A stretch of 47,169 nt of DNA. Source: Phycisphaerae bacterium (GTDB lineage Bacteria; Planctomycetota; Phycisphaerae; UBA1845). This document shows, piece by piece, positions 1-8,700 of the stretch (position 1 is its first letter; the number at the start of each line of letters is the position of its first letter). Both the position numbers and the translations under genes were made by a program. The notes below the pieces were generated by a model. It did not search any database, was not told the origin of the DNA, and was given only the letters and a program-made list of their open reading frames with translations. The DNA is taken from positions 1-47,169 of the forward strand of contig JAJDDX010000380.1 of assembly GCA_029260055.1 (NCBI GenBank). The letters are read 5' to 3'.

Positions 1-293
1 TCGATTGCGGCGTCAACACGATCTTCGATTCCGAGAAGTGCATTCTTTGCGGCGGGTGTGCGGACGTATGTCCGGAGCTCTGCCTTTCGTTGGTGTCTTG
101 CGATCGTCTCGACGGCGACCCGGCCTTGGCGGGCGTTTTGAGTGACCGCCTCGGGTCGACCGATTTGGCGGAGGTGTCCGCGATCATCAAGGACGAGACG
201 AAGTGTATTCGTTGTGCGCTTTGTGCCGAGCGATGCCCGGTCGGCGCGATCACGATGGAACGGTTCAAGTTCTCGGGGCGATGGGATTCATGA
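1..293 (+). CDS. C-terminal end of an Fe-S oxidoreductase (partial)
   Basis: The reading frame enters from the left edge (codons from base 3) and stops at 293, so only about 96 residues are visible. They contain two ferredoxin-type cluster motifs, CILCGGCADVCP and CIRCALCAERCP, about 50 residues apart, which should bind two [4Fe-4S] clusters. The run just before the first motif (DCGVNTIFDSEKC) resembles the tail of GltD-like FAD/NAD(P) oxidoreductases that carry a C-terminal dicluster domain. The missing N-terminal part is therefore probably a flavin/pyridine-nucleotide module, but this is inference. It lies 55 bases upstream of the Rieske gene on the same strand and is probably cotranscribed with it. 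It could instead be a free-standing dicluster ferredoxin. Confidence 0.75.
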   Translation, partial: DCGVNTIFDSEKCILCGGCADVCPELCLSLVSCDRLDGDPALAGVLSDRLGSTDLAEVSAIIKDETKCIRCALCAERCPVGAITMERFKFSGRWDS

Positions 294-348
294 GTGGACG
301 AGCGTCGACCCGAACGAGCGACGGTCGGTGAGTTAAGAGGATTGACAC

Positions 349-834
349 GTGGATAACCAGCTTCAGACATCAGAGCGATTCAAGCCGCCGAAAACGCGGC
401 GGGATTTTCTAGGTCTTTTGGCCGCGTGGTCGGCGATCGCCGCATTCGTGATGGCGATCTTGGGCGCGTTTCGGCTTCCGATGCCTTCGGTGTTCCCGGA
501 GTCGGACTCACGGGCCAAGCTCGGCAAGCCGAAGCAGTTCACCGTGGGGGCGCAGACCTATTTCGCCAAGCAGCGCTTGTGGTTGTACCGCGACGAAGCG
601 GGCTTTCATGCGCTTTCCTCCGTTTGCACGCACCTCGGCTGCATCGCGGAGCGGCTGGACGACGGGCAGTTTTCCTGCCCGTGCCATGGATCGAAGTTCG
701 ACGAGGCCGGACGCGTCAAGGGCGGTCCCGCGCCGAAGGGGCTGATCTGGGTGGAGCTTAGTGTCTCGCCGGAAGGTTGGCTCGTGGCGGACACACTGAA
801 GGAAGTGACGCCGGGAACGAAGCTCTTAGCGTAA
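349..834 (+). CDS. Rieske [2Fe-2S] protein of a cytochrome bc-type complex
   Basis: This 161-residue protein is the Rieske subunit of a quinol-oxidising bc-type complex. It begins with a twin-arginine signal/anchor (TRRDFLG followed by a hydrophobic stretch at about residues 20-45), so its cluster domain should face the periplasmic side. The two cluster-binding boxes are CTHLGC and CPCHGS, with the usual Cys/His pairs and a following GPAPKGL loop typical of Rieske folds. The start is GTG, preceded by AAGAGG eight bases upstream. The gene sits directly before cytochrome b, the normal order for bc/b6f operons. The length is normal for a bacterial Rieske protein. It should pass electrons from quinol to the neighbouring decaheme cytochrome c; that acceptor is inferred from gene order. 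Confidence 0.95.
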   Translation: MDNQLQTSERFKPPKTRRDFLGLLAAWSAIAAFVMAILGAFRLPMPSVFPESDSRAKLGKPKQFTVGAQTYFAKQRLWLYRDEAGFHALSSVCTHLGCIAERLDDGQFSCPCHGSKFDEAGRVKGGPAPKGLIWVELSVSPEGWLVADTLKEVTPGTKLLA

Positions 835-866
835 TGGCCGCCGTGCGGCCCTAATGGAGTTCGGTG

Positions 867-2477
867 ATGGCCGAAACTGACATGAAGAACCAACCGTCGG
901 ACGCGAAGCCGTCGGAAGCGAAGCCCTCGGGGCGTGCGATCGGCGAGCCCGGTGCGGTGCGCGACTTCGCCGGCAATCTGGCGGGAACGCCTCGCACTTT
1001 CCGTCAAACGCTCATTCGCCATGGCACGCCCACGTCGGATCGTGCGAAGTCGCAGGCGGTCTTTACGAACTTCTTCCTGCACCTGCTACCGACGCGCACG
1101 CATCTTCACGCGATCAAGGCGACCACGACGCTCGGGCTCGGCGTAGCGACGCTCGTGCTGTTCGTACTGCTGTGCGTGACCGGCGTGCTGCTCATGGTCT
1201 ACTACAAGCCGTCGGTCGAAGGTGCGTACGGCTCGATGCTCGACATCATGCATGTCGTGCCTACCGGCAATCTGATGCGGAACGTGCACCGGTGGGGCGC
1301 TCACGCCATGGTCGCTTGTCTCATGTTGCACATGGCCCGGGTGTTTTACACAGCCGCCTACAAGAGCCCGCGTGAGTTCAATTGGGTGCTTGGCATGTTG
1401 CTCTTTGTCGTGACGCTGGGACTGAGCTTCACGGGTTACTTGCTCCCCTGGGATCAGCTCGCGTTCTGGGCGGTCACCATCGGTGCGAACATCGCCCAGT
1501 CGCCGCAAGAGCTGACTGACGCGCTCGGCGTTACTTCGGTTTTCGATGTCGGACGCATGCAGAAGGAAGTCCTGCTCGGTGCGCATTACGTCGGGCAAGA
1601 GGCGCTCATTCGATTCTACGTGCTGCACGTCATGGTCTTGCCCATCGTCGCGTCGATCCTGATTGCGGTGCACTTCTGGCGCATTCGCAAGGACGGCGGA
1701 CTCGCCAGGCCCGCGTCGGCGGACACAGCCGATTCCGGTGGTGCAGCGACTGCCGACATGACGCCGGCTCTGAAGACCTACGGCCTCATGGCGGTGATGA
1801 AGGACAAGACGCCGGTCGTCAATCGCGAGATGCGTAACACGATCATGACATGGCCCAACGTGATCTACGTGATCGGCGCGGTCACGATGGTGACCACGCT
1901 GGCGATGCTCGTGCTCGGGATGTGGTTCGACGCGCCGCTGAGGGAGATGGCGAATCCGGCTGTTCCGGAGAACCCGGCCAAGGCGCCGTGGTATTTCCTC
2001 GGCCTTCAGGAGTTGGTGTCCTACTCGGCCTTCATGGGCGGCGTCGGCATCCCGGCGATCGTCGTGCTGGGCTTGGCGTTGGTGCCGTACCTCGACCGCG
2101 AGCGCGAGGACGTGGGGGTCTGGTTCAGCGGCGCGCAGGGGCGGCGGGTTACGCTGGGCAGCATGGTCTTCGCCGTGCTCGTGGTGGTGGGGATGCTCTG
2201 GTTTACGGTCCGCAACGGCTGGCTCCGCAACTGGGAGGCCACGGCGCACGTGCCGCAGATCGTGATTACGTTCTTCAATCCCGGCACGGTGTTCGTGCTG
2301 CTATTCGCTTTGTGGTCGGTGGCTGTGGTGAAGATAACGAGATCGACGCGTATGGGCGCGATCGCGCTGTTTACGTGTTTCCTCGTGGGGTTCGTCATTC
2401 TGACCTACTTCGCGACGGTACATCGCGGACCGAACTGGGATTTCTATTGGTCGCAGGCTGAATGGCCGGTGCACTAA
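867..2477 (+). CDS. Cytochrome b (fused b6/subunit IV type) of a Rieske/b complex
   Basis: This 536-residue membrane protein oxidises quinol with the Rieske protein. A polar N-terminus of about 75 residues precedes the first membrane helices. The b-heme histidines are visible in RWGAHAM/HMARVF and in YVLHVMV/VHFWRI. The Qo-side signature GYLLPWDQLAFW follows the second helix pair. After a linker at about residues 275-325, a second half resembles subunit IV (PetD), with NPAKAPWYFLGLQELV in place of the PEWY loop, so the b6 and IV parts are fused as in bc1-type cytochrome b. GTG at 864 directly precedes ATG at 867. I prefer 867 because GGAG at 856-859 is then seven bases away. It follows the Rieske gene by 32 bases. 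Confidence 0.95.
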   Translation: MAETDMKNQPSDAKPSEAKPSGRAIGEPGAVRDFAGNLAGTPRTFRQTLIRHGTPTSDRAKSQAVFTNFFLHLLPTRTHLHAIKATTTLGLGVATLVLFVLLCVTGVLLMVYYKPSVEGAYGSMLDIMHVVPTGNLMRNVHRWGAHAMVACLMLHMARVFYTAAYKSPREFNWVLGMLLFVVTLGLSFTGYLLPWDQLAFWAVTIGANIAQSPQELTDALGVTSVFDVGRMQKEVLLGAHYVGQEALIRFYVLHVMVLPIVASILIAVHFWRIRKDGGLARPASADTADSGGAATADMTPALKTYGLMAVMKDKTPVVNREMRNTIMTWPNVIYVIGAVTMVTTLAMLVLGMWFDAPLREMANPAVPENPAKAPWYFLGLQELVSYSAFMGGVGIPAIVVLGLALVPYLDREREDVGVWFSGAQGRRVTLGSMVFAVLVVVGMLWFTVRNGWLRNWEATAHVPQIVITFFNPGTVFVLLFALWSVAVVKITRSTRMGAIALFTCFLVGFVILTYFATVHRGPNWDFYWSQAEWPVH

Positions 2478-2500
2478 TGTCCGGACAGACGATTGAAGCT

Positions 2501-2581
2501 GGGTGGCATGGGCAAGCGGCAGCTTGCCCGTGTCCCTCGATTGCCGGCGGACACGGGCAAACGAGTTTGCCCATGCCACCC
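2501..2581. repeat. Nested palindromic repeat element 1
   Basis: This lies between the cytochrome b and decaheme genes. Outer arms GGTGGCATGGGCAA (2502-2515) and TTGCCCATGCCACC (2567-2580) are perfect inverted copies. Inner arms TTGCCCGTGTCC and GGACACGGGCAA form a second palindrome inside them. The same design and end sequence recur at 8436-8522 and 9963-10051, so this looks like a dispersed REP/MITE-like element. The reading frame of the next gene runs open through it, but translation from there is unlikely. Confidence 0.8.
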
Positions 2582-2655
2582 GTCGGATAAATGTTGACGG
2601 CGCACATAAGGTGCGCTGCGGCCGTCGCTACGCGGCACAGACGCAGGAACCGACC

Positions 2656-5619
2656 ATGGATCATCGACAAGTGAGGTTGATGAAGATCGCTCTTCTGACG
2701 GCGTCGCTGGCGTCGCTCTTCGTGCTGGCGACCGCGGCTTTTCGTGAGAACTTCCGCGGCGACTGGCGAGCGGCGCAAGTCGACTACAAGGCCATGCTCG
2801 TGAGCACGGCGCCGACGGAGGCCGCGAAGGTCGCGGCTGAGGCTTTCTCGATCGGCCACAAGCAACTCTATCTGCCGGAACTCGGCGTCATCGATCGGTG
2901 CACGACGTGCCATCTCGGCGTCGAGAACCCGCTGATGGCGGGCGCGGATCAGCCGCTCAAGCGCCACCCCGGAAAACTGTTGGAGTACCATCCGACGGAG
3001 CGGTTCGGGTGTACCGTTTGTCATCAGGGGCAGGGGCGAGCGACGACGCGCGAGGCGGCTCACGGCTGGCAGGCTGATGACCATCCGGTGCCGCACATGG
3101 AGACACCGCTGCTGCGTGGGGATGCCATCTACACGAGCTGCGGGCGGTGTCATGACGAGATCGACCTCTACGGTGGCGCCTCGGACTTGTTTGCAGCCAA
3201 GAACGAAGGTTCCGCCAAAACGCCCATCGACGATGCCTCGCTGGCTCGGAGCCTCGAGGGCGCCGATTCACTGGCGCGCGGGAAGCGCCTCGTCGTGGAG
3301 TCCGGGTGCCTCGGCTGCCACAAGTATCGCGGGCGGGGCGGCATGCTCGGTCCGGACCTGACTTACGTCGGCGACAAGACGAAACACGATTTCGACTTCA
3401 CCCATGTCCGCGGCGAGCACACGGTTGAGCAGTGGCTCTATGAGCACTTCATGCTGCCGGGCGAGGTATCGCCGGGTTCCGAAATGCCGCAGATGGACCT
3501 GACGCCGGAAGATGCTCGGGCGTTGGCCTTCTACATGATGGGGCTCAAGCACAAGGACGCTCCGGCGAGCCACATTCCGCCTCCGCAGTTGGCATCGCTG
3601 GGCGCGACGACGGCTGTTCGCGGCGAGACGCTCTACTCCATGTTCTGCTCGGCGTGTCACGGCGCTGATGGCTACGGCACGACGATGCGTGGCGAACTCT
3701 GGCCCACCGGGGCTGACCCGTGGGGGCACGAGTGGGACCGGCGGGATGTCGTGGTCGAGCAGCGCGGCGATGTGGAAGTCGTGGTGCCTTCACTGAATCA
3801 CCCGGACACGCTGGCGACGGTCAGCGACGATTACCTGCGTCATATCATCGGGTATGGCCGACCGGGCACGAAGATGCTCAGTTGGCTTGTCGACGGCGGC
3901 CTGACTGACGATGAAGTCACGTTGTTGGTCGATCACATTCGCGGTTGGGAAGAGCCCGCACCGGAATTGCAGTCGGTCGCCGCGACCTCGGGCGATCCAC
4001 GGGTGGGCGGAGCGCTATACCGTTCGAATTGTGCGGCCTGCCACGGCACTGCCGGCGAAGGCGGCATCGGCAACAGTTTGAACTCGCCGACGTTCCTTGC
4101 CGTGGCGTCGGATGCCTTCCTTCGCGATACGATCGTGCGGGGGCGTCCTAACACGGCGATGCCGGCGTGGCACGAATTCAGTTCGCGCGAGCTCAGCGAT
4201 CTGCTCGCGTTCATCCGCCAGTGGCAGACTTCACGAGCCGTACCCGAGACCGCGCTGGCTCTGGGCGCTGCGCCGGAATCGGCAAGCGTATCGGTCGACA
4301 TCGGCCGCATCCTCTACAAGGCCAATTGCGTGATGTGTCACGGTGCGGATGGCTCCGGCGATCTCGCTCCGTCGATTAACACCCAGGCGTTTTTGACCGT
4401 CGCGACGAATACCTTCCTGGTGGACACGCTGACCTCGGGTCGGCCCGGCACGGGCATGCCGAGCTGGCGGCACCTTTCCAATGAGGATGTGGCCTCGCTC
4501 GTCAAGTTCATCCGCACGTGGCAGACGGCACCGAGCAAGTCGGACGAATGGCACGCCCAGCGCGTGGTGGGCGGCGACTGGGACGCTGGAGAGTATATCT
4601 TCCGCGGCGTGTGCGCGGGGTGCCATGGTGTTGACGCCGAAGGGGCGACCGGTCCGCAATTGAACAACCCGGTCTTTTTGCGCACGACCAGCGATACGAT
4701 GCTTCGCGAGTGGATTACCCACGGCAAAGAGGGCACCGAGATGCTCGGCTTCCGCAAGGGCGGGCAGGGCATCACCGAACTGAGCGAGCGGCAGATCGAG
4801 GACGTGGTTGCCTTCTTGCGGTCATTGCAGCGCAAGGGCGAGGACGAAATCGTGCGTGTTTCGAAGTCACCGCATGGAAGGCCGGAGAAGGGGGCGCCGC
4901 TCTATGCCGTCAACTGTTCAGGTTGCCACGGCGACCGCGGCGAAGGCGCCAGCGGGCCTGCACTGTCCAATCCGGGGTTCCTGCGGCTCGCTTCCGACGG
5001 GTTCCTGATGGCCACGCTTGCATTGGGGCGGCACGGCACGGAGATGCGGCCCGTCAAGCGCGGCCCCGATTCGATCCTCATGCTTACCAGCGACGAGGTG
5101 AACGACATCGTGGCCCACTTGCGATCGTGGGAGCATGATCCGCCGTTCGATCCTGCCGGGGAGAAACGCGTGCCGCACCGGTTCGTGGTCCCGTGGGATT
5201 TGGCACGCGGCGAGACGCTCTTCGTCTCGAATTGTGCCGGATGCCACGGAGATGACGGCAAGGGCTCCTGGGCGCCGGAACTCAACAACGAGGGGTTCCT
5301 GGCGGCTGCAACCGACGGATTCCTGCAGGCGACGATCGTACGAGGGCGCAAGGGCACGGCCATGAGGCCTTTCGGGCGCGGCGGGCAAGGTCTTGTGGAC
5401 CTCAGTTCGCAGGACGTGGACGACATCGTGGCGTACATGCGTCGTTGGTCGACGCAGAAGCCTTCACCCATGACGCTTCCGGCTCAGCGATCGCTGACGG
5501 TGCCGGCGGCAGACGACGTTAACCAGCATACCGAACGGAAGTTCGACCCGATGACAGACGGACCACCGAAGGTGGTGGCGGTGCTGCGGCCCGCGCAAGG
5601 AGATTCCAGCAATGAGTAA
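2656..5619 (+). CDS. Decaheme cytochrome c with six tandem monoheme modules
   Basis: This 987-residue protein has an N-terminal hydrophobic segment (about residues 10-27) that should act as signal anchor, so it acts in the periplasm. Ten CXXCH heme sites start at residues 82, 119, 162, 218, 331, 459, 558, 653, 754 and 860. The first four make a compact N-terminal multiheme part. The last six each sit in a cytochrome c module of about 100 residues with CxxCHG near its start and a G-(R/K)-x-(G/N)-T-x-M segment later that would supply the axial Met. It takes the place of cytochrome c1 in this Rieske/b operon and probably wires quinol oxidation to the downstream NapA-like and octaheme proteins. 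The frame is open back to 2503, but that part is the palindromic repeat. ATG 2656 has AGGAA six bases upstream. Confidence 0.9.
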   Translation: MDHRQVRLMKIALLTASLASLFVLATAAFRENFRGDWRAAQVDYKAMLVSTAPTEAAKVAAEAFSIGHKQLYLPELGVIDRCTTCHLGVENPLMAGADQPLKRHPGKLLEYHPTERFGCTVCHQGQGRATTREAAHGWQADDHPVPHMETPLLRGDAIYTSCGRCHDEIDLYGGASDLFAAKNEGSAKTPIDDASLARSLEGADSLARGKRLVVESGCLGCHKYRGRGGMLGPDLTYVGDKTKHDFDFTHVRGEHTVEQWLYEHFMLPGEVSPGSEMPQMDLTPEDARALAFYMMGLKHKDAPASHIPPPQLASLGATTAVRGETLYSMFCSACHGADGYGTTMRGELWPTGADPWGHEWDRRDVVVEQRGDVEVVVPSLNHPDTLATVSDDYLRHIIGYGRPGTKMLSWLVDGGLTDDEVTLLVDHIRGWEEPAPELQSVAATSGDPRVGGALYRSNCAACHGTAGEGGIGNSLNSPTFLAVASDAFLRDTIVRGRPNTAMPAWHEFSSRELSDLLAFIRQWQTSRAVPETALALGAAPESASVSVDIGRILYKANCVMCHGADGSGDLAPSINTQAFLTVATNTFLVDTLTSGRPGTGMPSWRHLSNEDVASLVKFIRTWQTAPSKSDEWHAQRVVGGDWDAGEYIFRGVCAGCHGVDAEGATGPQLNNPVFLRTTSDTMLREWITHGKEGTEMLGFRKGGQGITELSERQIEDVVAFLRSLQRKGEDEIVRVSKSPHGRPEKGAPLYAVNCSGCHGDRGEGASGPALSNPGFLRLASDGFLMATLALGRHGTEMRPVKRGPDSILMLTSDEVNDIVAHLRSWEHDPPFDPAGEKRVPHRFVVPWDLARGETLFVSNCAGCHGDDGKGSWAPELNNEGFLAAATDGFLQATIVRGRKGTAMRPFGRGGQGLVDLSSQDVDDIVAYMRRWSTQKPSPMTLPAQRSLTVPAADDVNQHTERKFDPMTDGPPKVVAVLRPAQGDSSNE

Positions 5620-8407
5620 CGACAACCAACCCGCAAGCAACGACGAACAGGCCGTGCAGCCGTGCACGATTCATCGGCGGGTCAAATATGGCGAGGGCTT
5701 CGACCGCCGGGCGTTCATGAAGATGGCCGCCGGCACCGGCGCAGCCGTCGCAGCCACGGGCTTTCTGCCGGACGAGTTCGTCGAGGCGAACGCAGCGCCG
5801 ACGATGGATCAGGGTGGCGGTATCAAGTTGCTGCAAGCGGCCTGCCCCTATTGTGGCGTGGGTTGCGGCACGCTGATCAAGACGGAAGGCGGCCGGGTGG
5901 TCGGCATGGTGCCCGACAAGAAGCACCCGACCAACCGTGGCATTCAATGCATCAAAGGCCTCAACGCCCATGAGCCGATCTATCGTGACCGGTTGACCAA
6001 GGTGTTGGTGCGCAAGGACATGAGCGATCCGTTGCGTGGCCACATCTCAGCCACGAAGGGGCGTTTCGACGATGATGTGTTCCGCGAGGCGACGTACGAG
6101 GAGGCCGAGGAACTCGTCGCCGAGCGCATCGCCGAGATCGTCAAGGAGAAGGGGCCGAATGCGGTCGGACTGAACGGTTCCGGGCAGCTCACGATGGAGG
6201 CTCAGTGGGTCGAGAACCTGCTGATGAAGGGCGTCATCGGTAGCAACTCGATCGAGGCCAACGCACGGATGTGCATGACGTCGGCTGTGACGGGTTACTT
6301 CCATTCCTATGGGTCGGACGCGCCGCCGACGAGCTACGAGGACATCGAAGAGGCGGACTTCATCACCTTCTGGGGCCACAACGCCCGCGAGGCTCATCCG
6401 ATTCTCTTTTGGCGTGTGGCTGACCACAAACGCAAGCACGGCATTCCCACGAGCGTCGCTGATCCGCGCAAGACGGGCACGGTCATCGGGTTGGAGGATA
6501 TCAACCCGCGCAACAGCCATCACATCGCGACGCTCAATGGCGACATGAGCTATCTCAACGCGATCGCGCATGTGCTGATGAAGCAATACCCGCAGGCCTG
6601 CATGTCGGATGAATGGCTCGAGAAGCACACGACCGGATGGAAAGCGTACAAGGAAGGCGTGCTGAAGGACTATTCGCCCGCGCAGGTCGTCGAGCGTCAG
6701 CAGCCGTTCGAGGGCGGTCGCGTGACGGTCGAGACGATCGAGAACGTGGCGCGCGACTGGGCGGAAGCGTCGATCAAGGGCAGGCAGCGCGGCCGGGGCG
6801 GCGTGCTTACCTTCTGGGGCATCGGTTACAACCAGATGCTCCACGGCCAGCACAACACGATCAGCATCATCAACCTGCACCTGCTCACCGGTAACGTCGG
6901 CCGGCCGGGCTGCGGGAGCCATTCACAGACCGGTCAGCCCAACGCGATGAGCGAGCGTCTGATGGGCGGCCTGACCGGGCGTCTTCCGTTCAACCAGTCG
7001 ATCAAGAACGAGGCGTGGCGAGACCACATCGCGGATCATTGGCGCGTCCCGCGCGAGCGTCTTACTCAGACGTCGGTCCTGCCGAACCCGGGCATGGTGA
7101 TCGGCATGATGGAGCGTGCGCTCAAGGGCGGGCTCGACGCCATGTTCTGGATGTACACGACGCACGTTCACATGCCGGACCTCGATACGCTGGTCCGTCC
7201 GGCGCTGACCAAGATGTTCTGCGTTGTGCAGGAAATCTACCGCCACGCGCCGAACAACCTCTACGCCGACGTGAACTTCCCGGCTGCGACCTGGGGCGAG
7301 TGGACCGGCGGCACCTACATTCAGTCCGAGAGACGCGTCTACGTGTGCGACGGGACGGCGAACCCGCCGCCGAACTGCCGGCCCGACATGGATATGGCGA
7401 TCGACAAAGGCAGGATGCTTGCCAAGGCGTTCGGCCTCGATGCCGACGCGATCTTCCCTTACGAAAAGACGATCAAGATGGGCAACGGGCTCATGGCTTA
7501 CGACCCGCAGGACCTCTTCCGCGACATCGTGGCCGCCAGTAAGGGATCGGACGCCGATCTTACCGGCATGCTCGAGGTCGAGGAGCGTGACGGACAAACG
7601 CCGTACGATCAGCTTCGAGCGTTGCGCGGTGTGCAGTGGCCCGCGCCGACGTACGAGATCGCCAAGCAGGGTGGCACGCCACGCCGTTACCTCGGTCAGG
7701 AAGAATGGGGCGGCAAGCCTTACGGTGCGTTCCGTCACAAGAACGGCAAGGCGAAATTCAAGCTCTGCAAGCAGGACTACACCAAGCTCGGTGAGATCAC
7801 TGACAAGCTGATGGAGTACGGTCACAAGAGCAAGCCCGGCGAGGGGCCGTTCCTCATCGACGACCTTCACACGGAAGGCCCCAACAAGGGCAAGCCGAAG
7901 ATTCTGGTCGAAGCGCGCGACGCGGGTCTCGTGCCCGAACTGCCGCACCTCGACGTGTACGCCGATGAGGCGCAGGGCCTCGACGATCACAAGTCGAAGG
8001 ATGTCTATCCGTTCTGGCTCGGGCTGGGCGTCGTGTACGAGCACTTCCACACCGCCAAGACGATCCGCGGTGCGACGACGAGTAAGCTCGTGCCTGAGCA
8101 GTACGTCGAAGTCGCCGAGGCGGACGCAAGGCGGTTTGGGCTGAAGGACGGCGATCGCGTTCGTCTGGTATCGCGGCGCGGTTCGTATGAAGCTCGCGTA
8201 TCCGTCGGCACCGACAGCATGATCCGACCGGCGCGCACCGAGGTGCCGCCGGGGTACCTGTTTAGCCCATGGAACCTGTCGGTGGCGGACAGCGCCGACC
8301 CGCGAAAGAACAAGTGGCTCGTGAACTCGGTCTCCCATCGTGCGTGGGATCCGGTCAGCGGGCAGTGCGATTACAAGAAGCTGGCTGTTCGAATCGAGAA
8401 AGCTTAA
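5612..8407 (+). CDS. NapA-like periplasmic molybdopterin oxidoreductase (probable nitrate reductase)
   Basis: This 931-residue protein belongs to the Mo-bis-MGD (DMSO reductase) family, nearest in motif layout to periplasmic nitrate reductase. A Tat signal (DRRAFMKM, then a hydrophobic run ending near ANAAP) is at residues 30-60. The [4Fe-4S] ligands are C78, C81, C85 and C113, which is the C-X2-C-X3-C-X27-C pattern of NapA. The likely Mo ligand is C221 in ARMCMTSAV, matching the Cys ligand of NapA rather than the Asp of NarG. A molybdopterin dinucleotide-binding domain occupies about the last 120 residues. The start overlaps the decaheme stop by eight bases and has GGAG upstream. There is no NapB or NapC in view. 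The neighbouring hemes probably replace them. Nitrate as substrate is inferred, and a nitrite-oxidising direction or another oxyanion cannot be excluded. Confidence 0.85.
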   Translation: MSNDNQPASNDEQAVQPCTIHRRVKYGEGFDRRAFMKMAAGTGAAVAATGFLPDEFVEANAAPTMDQGGGIKLLQAACPYCGVGCGTLIKTEGGRVVGMVPDKKHPTNRGIQCIKGLNAHEPIYRDRLTKVLVRKDMSDPLRGHISATKGRFDDDVFREATYEEAEELVAERIAEIVKEKGPNAVGLNGSGQLTMEAQWVENLLMKGVIGSNSIEANARMCMTSAVTGYFHSYGSDAPPTSYEDIEEADFITFWGHNAREAHPILFWRVADHKRKHGIPTSVADPRKTGTVIGLEDINPRNSHHIATLNGDMSYLNAIAHVLMKQYPQACMSDEWLEKHTTGWKAYKEGVLKDYSPAQVVERQQPFEGGRVTVETIENVARDWAEASIKGRQRGRGGVLTFWGIGYNQMLHGQHNTISIINLHLLTGNVGRPGCGSHSQTGQPNAMSERLMGGLTGRLPFNQSIKNEAWRDHIADHWRVPRERLTQTSVLPNPGMVIGMMERALKGGLDAMFWMYTTHVHMPDLDTLVRPALTKMFCVVQEIYRHAPNNLYADVNFPAATWGEWTGGTYIQSERRVYVCDGTANPPPNCRPDMDMAIDKGRMLAKAFGLDADAIFPYEKTIKMGNGLMAYDPQDLFRDIVAASKGSDADLTGMLEVEERDGQTPYDQLRALRGVQWPAPTYEIAKQGGTPRRYLGQEEWGGKPYGAFRHKNGKAKFKLCKQDYTKLGEITDKLMEYGHKSKPGEGPFLIDDLHTEGPNKGKPKILVEARDAGLVPELPHLDVYADEAQGLDDHKSKDVYPFWLGLGVVYEHFHTAKTIRGATTSKLVPEQYVEVAEADARRFGLKDGDRVRLVSRRGSYEARVSVGTDSMIRPARTEVPPGYLFSPWNLSVADSADPRKNKWLVNSVSHRAWDPVSGQCDYKKLAVRIEKA

Positions 8408-8435
8408 CGGAGAGGGTATCCAACTCCGCGGCTTT

Positions 8436-8522
8436 GGGGTGGCACGGACAACCGCACCTTGTCCGTGGCACACGGCACGCAGCACGGGCAAATCCGCCTT
8501 TAAGGCGGGTCCGTGCCACCCC
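8436..8522. repeat. Nested palindromic repeat element 3
   Basis: This is in the 293-base gap between the NapA-like and octaheme genes. Perfect 14-base outer arms GGGGTGGCACGGAC (8436-8449) and GTCCGTGCCACCCC (8509-8522) enclose a second hairpin, CCGCCTTTAAGGCGG (8494-8508). The end sequence GGGTGGCA(C/T)GG is shared with the elements at 2501 and 9963. The rest of the gap (8523-8688) shows no gene. Confidence 0.8.
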
Positions 8523-8700
8523 GCCGCGGTCTTTGTCGCTGCGGCACCGTCGCGACGATATGCCTCTTCCCTGGATAGATGCGTGCGAGGGGGCTGGAGT
8601 TGCTCGGGAGCCGCTTTCGGCTCGACGGCTCCAGTTGGGTCGGGGGACAACATGAGTGGGTGTTTTCGTTGTTTCCCGTCACGATAGCGGAGAGAGTTTG

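Noticed and set aside
2503-2655. N-terminal extension of the decaheme cytochrome
   Set aside because: This part is the palindromic repeat; the signal-anchor and ribosome site fit ATG 2656.
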